A DNA stretch of 64,000 bases from Stenotrophomonas maltophilia (lineage in GTDB: Bacteria; Pseudomonadota; Gammaproteobacteria; Xanthomonadales; Xanthomonadaceae). The stretch covers positions 327,072-391,071 of the forward strand of contig DEVL01000001.1 in assembly GCA_002363385.1 (NCBI GenBank), given 5' to 3'. How positions within the stretch are numbered: position 1 is the first letter of the stretch; every line of letters begins with the position of its first letter. Of the stretch, positions 33,547 through 41,698 are shown in pieces. The notes beneath the pieces are model-generated. The model was not told the DNA's origin, searched no databases, and saw nothing but the letters and a program-made list of their open reading frames with translations. A program made the translations under genes and the position numbers.

Positions 33547-34470
33547 TCAGCGCGCGCCGGCCGGCAATCCCGCGAGCAGGGGCTGCAGCCGTTGCGCGAA
33601 CAACGCATGCAACTGCCGGATGGCCGGCGAGAACTGCTTGCGGTGCGGACACACCAGGTTCAATGGCAGGCTGTCGCCGGCGCCGTCCAGCAGCACCTGC
33701 AGGCGCCCGGCCTGCACATCGGCGCAGATATCCAGCCATGACTTGAACACGATGCCTTCCCCGGCCACTGCCCAGCGCCGGACCACGTCGGCATCGTCGC
33801 AGACCATGTTGCCGCGCACCAGGATGACCGTGCGCCGGCCATCGACCTCGAAGCTCCAGCGGTCATACGCGCGCCCGGCGAGCTGGTAGAGCAGGCAGTG
33901 GTGCTCCTTCAAGGCCTCCAGGCTGTCCGGCGTCCCGTGCCGGGCCAGGTAGTCCGGTGAGGCGGCCAGCACCCGGCGGTTGCCGGGCAGCAGGGGCAGG
34001 GCGACATAGCTGGCGTTGTCGAAGCGGCCCAGGCGGAAGGCGATGTCGACCGGATCGCGGAACACATCGGCGACCTGATCGGACAACTGCAGGCGCAGCT
34101 GCAGCTTCGGGTGCGCGGCGCGGAACTCGGTCAGCCAGGGCAGCAGCAGGTTGCGGCCCAGATCCGAGGGCGCGGCCACCTGCAGCGTGCCGCGCAGCTC
34201 GGCATCCTCGCCCCGCATCCGGGCCTCGCCCTCGCGCAGCGCGGCCAGGACCTCCTGCGCGTAGGGCAGGTACAACGCGCCCTCGGCGGTCAGGCGCAGG
34301 CTGCGGGTGGACCGCACGAACAGGCGCAGGTCCAGCTCGCGCTCCAGTCGCGCCACCGCCGCCGCGACCTGGCCAGGCAGCAGATCGGCCTCGCGCGCGG
34401 CGTTGGAAAAGCTGCCCAGCGCGGCGGTGCGGACGAACAGGGCGAGGTCGTCGAACCGGACCATTTTCAT
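33547..34470 (-). CDS. LysR family transcriptional regulator
   Basis: A 307-residue LysR-type protein with an N-terminal helix-turn-helix (DDLALFVRTAALGSFSNAAREADLLPGQVAAAVARLERELDLRLF) and a C-terminal effector domain (DVFRDPVDIAFRLGRFDNASY, FKSWLDICADVQAGRL), again of the CrgA-like branch. The start at 34470 (MKMVRF) is taken; the very long reverse-strand open frame upstream is the antisense of the next gene. It is divergent from the zinc-free alcohol dehydrogenase-like gene at 34561, with 90 bp between them, so it probably regulates that gene. Confidence 0.92.
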   Translation of the reverse strand: MKMVRFDDLALFVRTAALGSFSNAAREADLLPGQVAAAVARLERELDLRLFVRSTRSLRLTAEGALYLPYAQEVLAALREGEARMRGEDAELRGTLQVAAPSDLGRNLLLPWLTEFRAAHPKLQLRLQLSDQVADVFRDPVDIAFRLGRFDNASYVALPLLPGNRRVLAASPDYLARHGTPDSLEALKEHHCLLYQLAGRAYDRWSFEVDGRRTVILVRGNMVCDDADVVRRWAVAGEGIVFKSWLDICADVQAGRLQVLLDGAGDSLPLNLVCPHRKQFSPAIRQLHALFAQRLQPLLAGLPAGAR

Positions 34471-34560
34471 TCCTGCTGTGAAAGTGCTGCCCGATTTTGC
34501 GCCTTTCTCCACCCCGCCGTGAAGCGCAGGCTGTCCGTCTTCCCCACTGGATCTCCCCCG

Positions 34561-35568
34561 ATGAAAGCCGTCGCCTATACCCAGCATGGCCTGCCGATCA
34601 GCGACCCCGCCGCGCTGGTGGACATCACCCTGCCGATCCCCACCCCCGGCCCGCGCGATCTGCGGGTCGAGGTCCGCGCGATCTCGGTGAACCCGGTCGA
34701 TACCAAGGTGCGCAACGGCGTGGCGGTGACCGAGCCGCGCGTGCTGGGCTTCGACGCGGTCGGCATCGTGGATGCGGTAGGCGAGGAGGTGACGCTGTTC
34801 CAGCCCGGCGACGCGGTCTTCTATGCAGGCGCGATCGGCCGCGCCGGCAGCAACGCCGAGTACCAGCTGGTGGACGAGCGCATCGTGGGCCACAAGCCGG
34901 CCAGCCTGGATGATGCCGCCGCCGCGGCGCTGCCGCTGACGGCGATCACCGCCTGGGAGCTGCTGTTCGATCGCCTGCGCATCGCGGAAAACGGCGGCGA
35001 AGGGCAGACCCTGCTGGTGATCGGTGCCGCTGGTGGCGTCGGCTCGATCCTGGTGCAGCTGGCCCGCCAGCTGACGCGCTTGACCGTGATCGGGACCGCC
35101 TCGCGGCCGGATACCCAGGATTGGGTCTATGCGCTGGGTGCGCACCACGTGATCGACCACACCCAGCCGCTGAGCGAAGGGCTGCAGCGCCTGGGGATCG
35201 CCGAGGTCAGTCATGTGGCCAGCCTGACCCATACCGACCAGCACTACGACCAGATCGTCAGCGTGCTCGCCCCGCAGGGCCAGCTGGCGCTGATCGATGA
35301 CCCCGGCCAGCTCGACGTGATGGCGCTCAAGCGCAAGAGCCTGTCGCTGCACTGGGAATCGATGTTTACCCGCTCCAGCTTCAACACCCCTGACGTGCAG
35401 CGCCAGCATGAGCTGCTCGAGCGCGTGGCAGCGCTGATCGATGCGGGCGTGCTGCGTACCACGCTCGGCGAACACTACGGCCGTATCAACGCCGCCAACC
35501 TGCGCCAGGCGCATGCCCTGATCGAAAGCCACCGCGCGCGCGGCAAGCTCGTGCTCGAGGGGTTCTGA
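34561..35568 (+). CDS. Zinc-binding alcohol dehydrogenase family / quinone oxidoreductase
   Basis: A 335-residue medium-chain dehydrogenase/reductase of the quinone-oxidoreductase branch. The N-terminal GroES-like domain has RDLRVEVRAISVNPVDTKVRNG and LGFDAVGIVDAVGEEV; the Rossmann domain carries the nucleotide-binding VIGAAGGVGSILVQLARQL. No cluster of zinc-ligand cysteines is seen, as usual in this branch, despite the family name. It should reduce a quinone or enone with NAD(P)H in the cytoplasm. ATG at 34561 is clear. Divergent LysR gene next door; substrate unknown. Confidence 0.9.
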   Translation: MKAVAYTQHGLPISDPAALVDITLPIPTPGPRDLRVEVRAISVNPVDTKVRNGVAVTEPRVLGFDAVGIVDAVGEEVTLFQPGDAVFYAGAIGRAGSNAEYQLVDERIVGHKPASLDDAAAAALPLTAITAWELLFDRLRIAENGGEGQTLLVIGAAGGVGSILVQLARQLTRLTVIGTASRPDTQDWVYALGAHHVIDHTQPLSEGLQRLGIAEVSHVASLTHTDQHYDQIVSVLAPQGQLALIDDPGQLDVMALKRKSLSLHWESMFTRSSFNTPDVQRQHELLERVAALIDAGVLRTTLGEHYGRINAANLRQAHALIESHRARGKLVLEGF

Positions 35569-35605
35569 CGCAGCCATTGAGACCGGCGCGGCCTACACTT
35601 GGCGT

Positions 35606-37189
35606 ATGCAAACCGAATCTCTAATCCTTGGCGGCCTGGTGTGTGCCGTCCTCGTGCTGCAGCTGCTCGCGCTGCTGCGGCGTTCTAGCAACGGCGCCCT
35701 CGAACAGACCCTGCGCGAGGAAGCGCGGATCGGCCGCAGCGAACTGCGCGAGCAGCTCGAAGGCCTGGGCCGCCAGCAGGACGCGCGCCTGGAAAGCTTC
35801 GCGCGCGCGCTGACCGATCTGTCCACCCGCACCGACCAGCGGCTGGACCTGCTGCGCGACGCGCTCGGCGAAGACGCGCGCAAGGCCCGCGAGGAAAGCA
35901 CGCTCAGCCAGCAGCGCACCGGCGACCTGCTGGCCCTGCGCATGCAGGAAGTGCGTGCGCAGCTGGAAGCGTTCGGGCAACAGCAGCAGGCGCGCATCGA
36001 AGCGTTCGGCCAGCAGCTGGTGGAACTGACCACGCGTACCGACAGCCACATGGCCGCGCTGCGCCAGGCCCTGGCCGACGACGCGCGGCTGGGCCGCGAG
36101 GAAACCGGGCAGTCGCAGCAGCGCCTGGCCGAATCGCTGGGCCTGCGCCTGCAGGAGATGACCCAGCGCAACGAGCAGCGTATCGGCGAGATGCGCGCCA
36201 CGCTCGAGCAGCAGCTCAAGAGCCTGCAGAGCGACAACGCCGAGAAGCTCGACCAGATGCGCGTGACCGTGGACGAGAAGCTGCAGACCACCCTGGAAAC
36301 GCGGCTGGGCGCTTCGTTCCAGCTGGTTTCCGAGCGGCTGGAGCAGGTCCAGCGCGGGCTCGGCGAAATGCAGCAGCTGGCCACCGGCGTGGGCGACCTC
36401 AAGCGCGTGCTGACCAACGTCAAGAACCGCGGCAGCTGGGGCGAAGTACAGCTGGACAACATCCTCGAGCAGACGCTCACCCACGAGCAGTACGCGCGCG
36501 GCGTCAAAGTACGCCCGGACAGCAACGAGATCGTCGATATCGCCGTGCGCCTGCCGGGTCGCGGCCACGAAGACACGCCGGTCTGGCTGCCGATCGATTC
36601 CAAGTTCCCGCGCGAGGATTACGAGCGCCTGCTCGATGCGCAGGAGCAGGGCGACGTCGAGGGGGTGCGCGTGCAGGGCGCTCAGCTCGAACGCGCGATC
36701 CGCATCCAGGCCAAATCGATCTGCGACAAGTACATCGCCCCGCCGCACACCACCGATTTCGCAGTGATGTTCCTGCCTACTGAAAGCCTGTACGCCGAAG
36801 TGATCCGCCGCCCCGGTCTGATCGACCTGCTGCAGCGCGACCATCGCGTGGTGGTGGCCGGCCCGACCACCGTCACCGCGCTGCTCAACAGCCTGCAGAT
36901 GGGCTTCCGCACGCTGGCCATCGAACAGCGCTCCAGTGAAGTGTGGGGCCTGCTCGGTGCGGTCAAGAGCGAGTTCGGCAAGTTCGCCGGCATCCTGGAA
37001 AAAGCCGAGAAGCAGATCACCACGGTCGGCCGCAGCCTCGGCGAAGCCAGCCGCAAGACGCGCACCATCGAGCGCCGCCTGCGCAGCGTGGAAACGTTGG
37101 GCAGTGAACAGACCCAGGACCTGCTCGGCGACATGAGCGGCGAAGACGAGGACGTGACTGGCGACGAAGCCAGCCCGCTGCAGGACTAA
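35606..37189 (+). CDS. rmuC: DNA recombination protein RmuC
   Basis: A 527-residue RmuC. The N-terminus has a short membrane segment (LILGGLVCAVLVLQLLALL), followed by about 200 residues of Gln/Glu/Arg-rich coiled coil. The C-terminal RmuC domain is a nuclease-fold region: GSWGEVQLDNILEQTLTHEQYARGV, VWLPIDSKFPREDYERLLDA, YIAPPHTTDFAVMFLPTESLYAEV and KAEKQITTVGRSLGEASRKTR. RmuC limits some DNA rearrangements and repeats in E. coli; its biochemistry is unsettled. The ATG at 35606 begins the membrane segment. The next gene follows after 85 bp. Confidence 0.94.
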   Translation: MQTESLILGGLVCAVLVLQLLALLRRSSNGALEQTLREEARIGRSELREQLEGLGRQQDARLESFARALTDLSTRTDQRLDLLRDALGEDARKAREESTLSQQRTGDLLALRMQEVRAQLEAFGQQQQARIEAFGQQLVELTTRTDSHMAALRQALADDARLGREETGQSQQRLAESLGLRLQEMTQRNEQRIGEMRATLEQQLKSLQSDNAEKLDQMRVTVDEKLQTTLETRLGASFQLVSERLEQVQRGLGEMQQLATGVGDLKRVLTNVKNRGSWGEVQLDNILEQTLTHEQYARGVKVRPDSNEIVDIAVRLPGRGHEDTPVWLPIDSKFPREDYERLLDAQEQGDVEGVRVQGAQLERAIRIQAKSICDKYIAPPHTTDFAVMFLPTESLYAEVIRRPGLIDLLQRDHRVVVAGPTTVTALLNSLQMGFRTLAIEQRSSEVWGLLGAVKSEFGKFAGILEKAEKQITTVGRSLGEASRKTRTIERRLRSVETLGSEQTQDLLGDMSGEDEDVTGDEASPLQD

Positions 37190-37200
37190 GCGCCGACGCG

Positions 37201-37229
37201 ACGCATGCATGCGATCGCGCATGCTGCGT
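37201..37229. repeat. Imperfect palindrome after rmuC
   Basis: ACGCA-T-GCATGCG pairs with CGCATGC-TGCGT around ATCG, 12 bp with one bulged T, 12 bp past the rmuC stop codon. On the plus strand it is followed by GGCACGTCTTTT. It may be a REP-type element or an imperfect terminator. Confidence 0.5.
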
Positions 37230-37274
37230 GGCACGTCTTTTCCCCGCCTTCTCCCATCGTTCAAGGAACCGTCC

Positions 37275-37631
37275 ATGCGCCTGCCCCTGATGCTGTCCCT
37301 CCTGTTCGCCCTGGCCGGGTGCAGCAGCACCCCACCTGCAGACACCACCGCGGCCACGCCCGCGACGCCAAGCGCCGCCGAATGCACCGCCGCCGGTGGC
37401 AGCCTGCAGCCACTGGGCCGCCTGCAGCGCGTGCAGTGCGTGGTGCCCTACGCCGATGCCGGCAAGGTCTGCAGCGCCAAGGCCGACTGCACCGGCCAGT
37501 GCCTGGCCACCAGTGATGTCGCGCCGGGAACGGCCACGCGCGGTGTCTGCCAGCGTGATGTCAGCCAGAACTTCGGCTGCCGCCAGCGCATTGATGGCGG
37601 CGTGCTGCTCGGCACGATCTGCGTCGACTGA
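37275..37631 (+). CDS. Small cysteine-rich lipoprotein of unknown function
   Basis: A 118-residue protein with a lipoprotein signal (LMLSLLFALAGCSS, lipobox Cys) and six or more further cysteines in the mature part: ECTAAGG, VQCVVPY, VCSAKADCTGQCL, GVCQRD, FGCRQR and TICVD. The spacing suggests several disulfides in a compact periplasmic or outer-membrane protein. I do not recognise the family. The ATG at 37275 follows AAGGAACC. It lies 56 bp before the glutathione peroxidase gene on the same strand. Confidence 0.75.
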   Translation: MRLPLMLSLLFALAGCSSTPPADTTAATPATPSAAECTAAGGSLQPLGRLQRVQCVVPYADAGKVCSAKADCTGQCLATSDVAPGTATRGVCQRDVSQNFGCRQRIDGGVLLGTICVD

Positions 37632-37687
37632 CCCCCCCACGGCACGGCTATGCTGTGCCTCCCCCGATGCAACACAAGGAATCCGCA

Positions 37688-38248
37688 GTGAGCCAGACCG
37701 TCTACGACATCCCCGTGACCACCATCGAAGGCCAGCCGACTTCGCTGGCCGACTACCGCGGCAAAGTGCTGCTGGTGGTCAACGTCGCCTCCAAGTGCGG
37801 CCTGACCCCGCAGTACGAAGGCCTGCAGGCGCTGTACGCCGACAAGCAGGCCGCCGGCCTGGAAGTACTGGGTTTCCCGGCCAACAACTTCCTGGCCCAG
37901 GAGCCGGGCAGCGAAGCGGACATCCAGCAGTTCTGCCAGCTGGAGTACAACGTCAGCTTCCCGATGTTCGCCAAGATCAGCGTGGCCGGTGAAGACACCC
38001 ATCCGCTGTATCAGCAGCTGACCGCCGCCCAGCCGGCCGCCACCGGCGAAGGCCCGATGCGCGAGAAGCTGCAGGGCGCCGTGGCCAAGTATCCGGAGCT
38101 GGTGGTCAACCCGGCGCCGGGCGTGCTGTGGAACTTCGAGAAATTCCTGATCGGTCGCGACGGCCAGGTCATCGCACGCTTCGCCCCGGACGTGCCGGCT
38201 GACGATGCCCGTCTGGTGGCCGCGATCGACGCTGCGCTGGCGGCCTGA
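37688..38248 (+). CDS. Glutathione peroxidase
   Basis: A 186-residue thiol peroxidase of the glutathione peroxidase family, reducing hydroperoxides with glutathione or thioredoxin. The peroxidatic Cys37 lies in VNVASKCGLTPQYEGL, and the later LWNFEKFLIGRDG holds the active-site Trp and Asn. The usual FPCNQF motif is FPANNF here (residues 63-68), so the active-site Gln is Asn and the second Cys is missing. The GTG at 37688 is chosen because AAGGA lies 7 nt upstream; an ATG at 37667 would add seven residues. A strong terminator follows. Confidence 0.92.
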   Translation: MSQTVYDIPVTTIEGQPTSLADYRGKVLLVVNVASKCGLTPQYEGLQALYADKQAAGLEVLGFPANNFLAQEPGSEADIQQFCQLEYNVSFPMFAKISVAGEDTHPLYQQLTAAQPAATGEGPMREKLQGAVAKYPELVVNPAPGVLWNFEKFLIGRDGQVIARFAPDVPADDARLVAAIDAALAA

Positions 38249-38261
38249 TCGACTGATTCGG

Positions 38262-38295
38262 AAAAAAAAGCCCCGCTTCGGCGGGGCTTTTTTTT
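38262..38295. terminator. Bidirectional intrinsic terminator
   Basis: AAAAAAAAGCCCCGC and GCGGGGCTTTTTTTT form a perfect 15-bp stem with a TTCG tetraloop. It terminates glutathione peroxidase rightward and, with a T run on the other strand, mlaA leftward. Confidence 0.95.
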
Positions 38296-38302
38296 GCTTG
38301 CA

Positions 38303-38357
38303 CCGTGACCAAGGGTCGTGGTCTACCGATACGGCAGTTACCGACCGGTGGTTGGTA
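38303..38357 (-). repeat. Pair of GTAG-type REP (SMAG-like) elements
   Basis: First unit: CCGTGACC and GGTCGTGG pair with one mismatch, ending TCTAC (38303-38326), i.e. GTAG at the minus-strand start. Second unit: TACCGACC and GGTTGGTA pair with one mismatch (38339-38357), without a clear GTAG. Both lie between the terminator and the mlaA stop codon. Confidence 0.65.
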
Positions 38358-38363
38358 CTGCGA

Positions 38364-39365
38364 TCAGTTACCCCAGTTCGGCATCGGCATCGCATCGACC
38401 GGGATCGGCGCGGTGTCGTCGGCGTCCTTGCCGCGCGCATGCTTGCCGCGCAGGTCGTTTTCGATCTGATAGTTGCGGCGCTGCAGCCATGCGTCGCGGG
38501 TAAGGGCGTACTCGTCAACGGCGTTGTCGCGGATATCGTCCAGCGCCATCAACTGCGATCGCATGTCCACCAGCTGCAGACCCTGAAGGCCAATACGGAC
38601 CTTGTCTTCTTCGATGGTCCGGATCGGCGAGAGCGGGATGTCGCCCGCCAAACCGAACACGTCGCGCACCGTCCGCGGGCCGAAGAAGGGCAGTTCCACA
38701 TAACGCGAGCCGCGCCAGCCCCAGGCACCCAGGGTCTGGCCGAAGTCCTCGCTGCGTCGCGGCACCATCGCCTTGCTGGCCGGATCAAACAAGCCACCCA
38801 GGCCCAACGTGGAGTTCATCAGGAAACGACCCAGGCTGTCCCACGCATCATCCGGACGGCCCTGGAGCAGCTGGTTGGTGATCGTCACCGGCGCGCGCAG
38901 GTTGCTGAAGAAGTTGGTGACACCGGTACGCGCAAAACGCGGAACCACGCGCGTGTAAGCGGTGGCGAGCGGTCGTGCCACGGCGCGGTCGACCACGTTG
39001 TTGAAACTGTGCACCTTGCGGTTGAAGGGTTCCCAGGGGTCATAGGCAGCACTGCCGCCTTCACTGCCCTCCGCCGTGGGGGCCGGACCGCCGTACAGCG
39101 CAGCGAAGTCGTCCTCGGCATTGGTCGGCGCGGTGCCGGTGGTGGCCGCTGCGGCCGCCGGATCGGTGCTGGTCTGCGTTGCTTCGGTGGCCGTGTCGGC
39201 GACGGCCTCGGCCGGTACCGCATCGGTGTTGGCGACATCGGCAGCCGGTGCCGCCGTCGGGGCGACCTCGACGCTGACCGGTGCGCTGTCGCGTGCGGGT
39301 TTGCCGGCACAGGCGCTCAGGGCCAGCGCCAGTACAAGGAGGGGGAGGGTGCGTATGACGTTCAT
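38364..39365 (-). CDS. mlaA: Phospholipid-binding outer-membrane lipoprotein MlaA
   Basis: MlaA (VacJ) removes mislocated phospholipids from the outer leaflet of the outer membrane and passes them to MlaC. The 333-residue protein has a lipoprotein signal (LLVLALALSACAGK), a long Ala/Pro/Thr-rich linker of about 80 residues, then the MlaA domain: YDPWEPFNRKVHSFNN, FSNLRAPVTITNQLLQGRP, GRFLMNSTLGLGGLFDPA and RRSEDFGQTLGAWG. The ATG at 39365 begins the signal peptide. It is the last gene of the mlaFEDCBA operon, 1 bp after mlaB; in E. coli it is separate. Confidence 0.95.
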   Translation of the reverse strand: MNVIRTLPLLVLALALSACAGKPARDSAPVSVEVAPTAAPAADVANTDAVPAEAVADTATEATQTSTDPAAAAATTGTAPTNAEDDFAALYGGPAPTAEGSEGGSAAYDPWEPFNRKVHSFNNVVDRAVARPLATAYTRVVPRFARTGVTNFFSNLRAPVTITNQLLQGRPDDAWDSLGRFLMNSTLGLGGLFDPASKAMVPRRSEDFGQTLGAWGWRGSRYVELPFFGPRTVRDVFGLAGDIPLSPIRTIEEDKVRIGLQGLQLVDMRSQLMALDDIRDNAVDEYALTRDAWLQRRNYQIENDLRGKHARGKDADDTAPIPVDAMPMPNWGN

Positions 39366-39366
39366 G

Positions 39367-39678
39367 TCAGCTCGCCGCCGAAAGGGCATGGAAATCCAGG
39401 GTGGGTGCCAGCCGGTAGGCAGCACTGAGGTCGGTGAAACCGTCCGGGCTGCCGACGATCGTCGGCGTTGTCCCGTTTGCACGCAGGCGTGCGGCCAGCT
39501 CGGCCAGCAGCGCCAGACCGGCGCTGTCGAGCCGGCTCACCGCCGCCAGATCCACCTGCTGCACGCCGTCCAGCGCGGTCAGCGAGGGCCACAGGGCCGT
39601 CACCGCCGCGCGGTCGAGCGGCCCGCTGAACACCAGCGAGCTGCCGTTGCGCTGCACGCTGGCGCTGTTACTTGCCAC
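39367..39678 (-). CDS. mlaB: MlaB, STAS-domain subunit of the Mla transporter
   Basis: A 103-residue STAS-domain protein: FSGPLDRAAVTALWPSL, VDLAAVSRLDSAGLALLAELAARL and IVGSPDGFTDLSAAYRL fit the fold. In E. coli MlaB binds and stabilises the MlaF ATPase. The start is GTG at 39678, overlapping the end of mlaC by 11 bp, and the gene is followed after 1 bp by mlaA, so translation is probably coupled. Identification relies on the fold and on its position in the operon. Confidence 0.9.
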   Translation of the reverse strand: MASNSASVQRNGSSLVFSGPLDRAAVTALWPSLTALDGVQQVDLAAVSRLDSAGLALLAELAARLRANGTTPTIVGSPDGFTDLSAAYRLAPTLDFHALSAAS

Positions 39679-40330
39679 GCGGGGCCTGCCCGGCCTGCAT
39701 GCTGCCGTTGCGCAGTTCGGTGGCCACCTGCTGGATCGACTTCTGGCGCAGCGGGGCGTCGAACTGGGTCTTGAAGGTCTGCACGTAGGAGATGCCTTCG
39801 ATCATCACGTCGAAGATCTTCCACTGGCCGTTGACGTTGCGCATCAGGTAGTCGACCGGGGTCGGCTCACTGCCGGCGCGGATCAGCTCGGTGGACACGC
39901 GCACGCCGCGGTTGCCCGGCAGCGGCGACTCGCTCTTCAGGCGGAAGGTGGGCTTGCCCTGGATCTCGAGCAGGGCCGAGCCGTAGCGCTGCATCAGGTT
40001 GTCAGCCATTGCATCGGCGAACAGCTTGACGTCGGCATCGGACGCGCCGCGGCCGTGCACGCCCAGCACCAGGCGGGCGGCGTAGTCGCGATCGAAGGTC
40101 TTGTTGAGCTCGCTGTTGATGAAGTCACGCAGCACGGCCGGGTTGGCGCGGAATTCGGTGCGGCGCTGCTGCAGCGAAGTCAGGATGCGGGTGCTGGCGT
40201 CCATCACGGCCTTGCCGGCCTGGCCCTGCTGGGCGACGGCGGCAGCCGGAGCGGCCTGGGCGAAGGAGAGCGAGGGCGTGGCGGCGAGCAGGGCCGAGGC
40301 GAGCAGCGCCGGGATCAGGGTCTTTTTCAT
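39668..40330 (-). CDS. mlaC: MlaC, periplasmic phospholipid shuttle
   Basis: MlaC carries phospholipids between MlaA at the outer membrane and MlaD at the inner membrane. The 220-residue protein has a signal peptide (LIPALLASALLAATPSLSFAQ) and the Tol-Tol-Ttg2 family domain: FINSELNKTFDRDYAARLVLG, FADAMADNLMQRYGSALLE, and the C-terminal VDYLMRNVNGQWKIFDVMIEGISYVQTFKTQF block. The ATG at 40330 overlaps the mlaD stop as ATGA. It is in the middle of the operon. Confidence 0.95.
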   Translation of the reverse strand: MKKTLIPALLASALLAATPSLSFAQAAPAAAVAQQGQAGKAVMDASTRILTSLQQRRTEFRANPAVLRDFINSELNKTFDRDYAARLVLGVHGRGASDADVKLFADAMADNLMQRYGSALLEIQGKPTFRLKSESPLPGNRGVRVSTELIRAGSEPTPVDYLMRNVNGQWKIFDVMIEGISYVQTFKTQFDAPLRQKSIQQVATELRNGSMQAGQAPRGK

Positions 40331-40854
40331 GGTTGCGGTTCCGTTGCAGGCGCGGGCGCGCCGTTGCCATCGTGGGAGTCAGCGCCACCGGTGTTGGCCG
40401 GACCGCTGAACATGTACTTGCCGACCAGCTGGAGCAGGTCCACCGCCGGCTGGGTGAAGACGATCTCGTCGCCGGACTTGAGCACGTCCGGATCTCCGCC
40501 CGGCTGCAGTCCGATATAGCTCTCGCCGAGCAAACCGCTGGTGAAGATGCCGGCCGAGGTATCGGCGGGCAGATCCTTGAACTTGCCGTCGAGCTTGAGG
40601 GTCACGATCGAGTCGAACTTCTGGGGATCCAGTTCGATGCCCGAGACCTGGCCGATGGTGACGCCACCGATCTTGACCGGGGCCTGCTTGCGCAGCTGGC
40701 CGATCTGGGTGAAGCGCGCCTTGAGTTCGTAGCCGCTGCCACCGGCGCCCCACCGTTGATTGGTGGAGGCCACGGCCAGCACCAGCAGCGAGGCCAGCGC
40801 CAGCAGCAGGAACGCGCCGACGGAAAATTCGAGTCTGGGACCGCGGATGGCCAT
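40327..40854 (-). CDS. mlaD: MlaD, substrate-binding subunit of the Mla transporter
   Basis: MlaD forms the hexameric ring of the inner-membrane MlaFEDB complex. The 175-residue protein has a single N-terminal membrane segment (VGAFLLLALASLLVLAVAS) and one MCE domain: ELKARFTQIGQLRKQAPVKIGGVTIGQV, FTSGLLGESYIGLQPGG, ending in a proline-rich tail (NGAPAPATEPQP). The ATG at 40854 (MAIRGPRLE) is taken; one four codons earlier is possible. It is separated from mlaE by about 95 bp carrying a REP element, the only sizeable gap in the operon. Confidence 0.95.
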   Translation of the reverse strand: MAIRGPRLEFSVGAFLLLALASLLVLAVASTNQRWGAGGSGYELKARFTQIGQLRKQAPVKIGGVTIGQVSGIELDPQKFDSIVTLKLDGKFKDLPADTSAGIFTSGLLGESYIGLQPGGDPDVLKSGDEIVFTQPAVDLLQLVGKYMFSGPANTGGADSHDGNGAPAPATEPQP

Positions 40855-40927
40855 GGGATATCTCACTGTTCTTTGTCAGGTGCCTGGACAGGTGTCCGGG
40901 CGGGAAGTCTTTGCGTATCGAAGAAGC

Positions 40928-40952
40928 GCACCGACCAACGGTCGGTACCTAC
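40928..40952 (-). repeat. SMAG-type REP element between mlaE and mlaD
   Basis: GCACCGACCAACGGTCGGTACCTAC; CCGACC and GGTCGG pair around the AAC centre, and the element begins with GTAG on the minus strand. That GTAG contains the TAG stop codon of mlaE (40949-40951). Confidence 0.85.
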
Positions 40953-41698
40953 TGGAACATCATGGCCGACAGCACGAAGTTGAAGACCAGCACCAGCAGC
41001 GAGGCGTTGACCACCGCACGCGTGGTGGCGACCGAGGTGCCTTCGATGGTGGGTTCGGCATGGAAACCGACATAGGAGGCCACCAGGGCCGCCGTGCCGC
41101 CGAAGATCGCCGACTTCAGCATCGCCACGCCGAAGTCGTCCCAGAAGTCCACGCTATTGCTCAGCGCCGACCAGAACACGCCATTGTCCAGGCCGAGCAC
41201 ATGCACGGCCTCGAAGTAGCTGGCGCTGATCGCCAGCGAACAGAAAATGCCGGTCAGCAGCGGCACGGTCAGCACCGCCGCCCAGAAGCGCGGCGCGACG
41301 ACCTTGGCGACCGGGTCGATCGCCATCAATTCCAGCGCCTTGATCTGATCGGTGGCCCGCATCAGGCCCAGTTCGGCGGCGATGGAGCTGCCGGCGCGGC
41401 CGATGAACAGCAGCGCGGTCAGCACCGGGGCCAGTTCGCGATACAGCGACAGGCCGAGCAGGGTGGACAAGGCATCGGCGGCGCCGAAGGTGGTCAGCGT
41501 GCGGTAGCCCTGCAGCGTCAGCACCAGGCCCACGAAGGCCCCGCCCACAGCGATGATCGGCAGCGAACGTGCGCCGATCTTGTAGATCTCGCGGGTCAGC
41601 TCGGCCAGGAAATCGGCGGTCGGCAGCGAGCCGCGCAGCACCGTCAGCGAGAACAGGCCGGCGCGACCGAGCGAGCGGGTGGCGTCAACGAACGGCAT
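40949..41698 (-). CDS. mlaE: MlaE, permease subunit of the Mla transporter
   Basis: MlaE is the inner-membrane permease of the MlaFEDB lipid ABC transporter. The 249-residue protein has about five membrane segments and the conserved motifs of the family: LPIIAVGGAFVGLVLTLQGY, LGLSLYRELAPVLTALLFIGRAGSSIAAELGLMRATDQIKALELM and VGFHAEPTIEGTSVATTRAVV. The ATG at 41698 overlaps the mlaF stop as ATGA. The stop codon TAG is part of the GTAG head of a REP element. Confidence 0.96.
   Translation of the reverse strand: MPFVDATRSLGRAGLFSLTVLRGSLPTADFLAELTREIYKIGARSLPIIAVGGAFVGLVLTLQGYRTLTTFGAADALSTLLGLSLYRELAPVLTALLFIGRAGSSIAAELGLMRATDQIKALELMAIDPVAKVVAPRFWAAVLTVPLLTGIFCSLAISASYFEAVHVLGLDNGVFWSALSNSVDFWDDFGVAMLKSAIFGGTAALVASYVGFHAEPTIEGTSVATTRAVVNASLLVLVFNFVLSAMMFQ

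Noticed and set aside
33547..35577. A fused 676-codon reading frame covering the LysR gene and the region opposite the oxidoreductase
   Set aside because: Only the last 307 codons are LysR-like; the first part is antisense to the quinone oxidoreductase gene, so it is not a real fusion.
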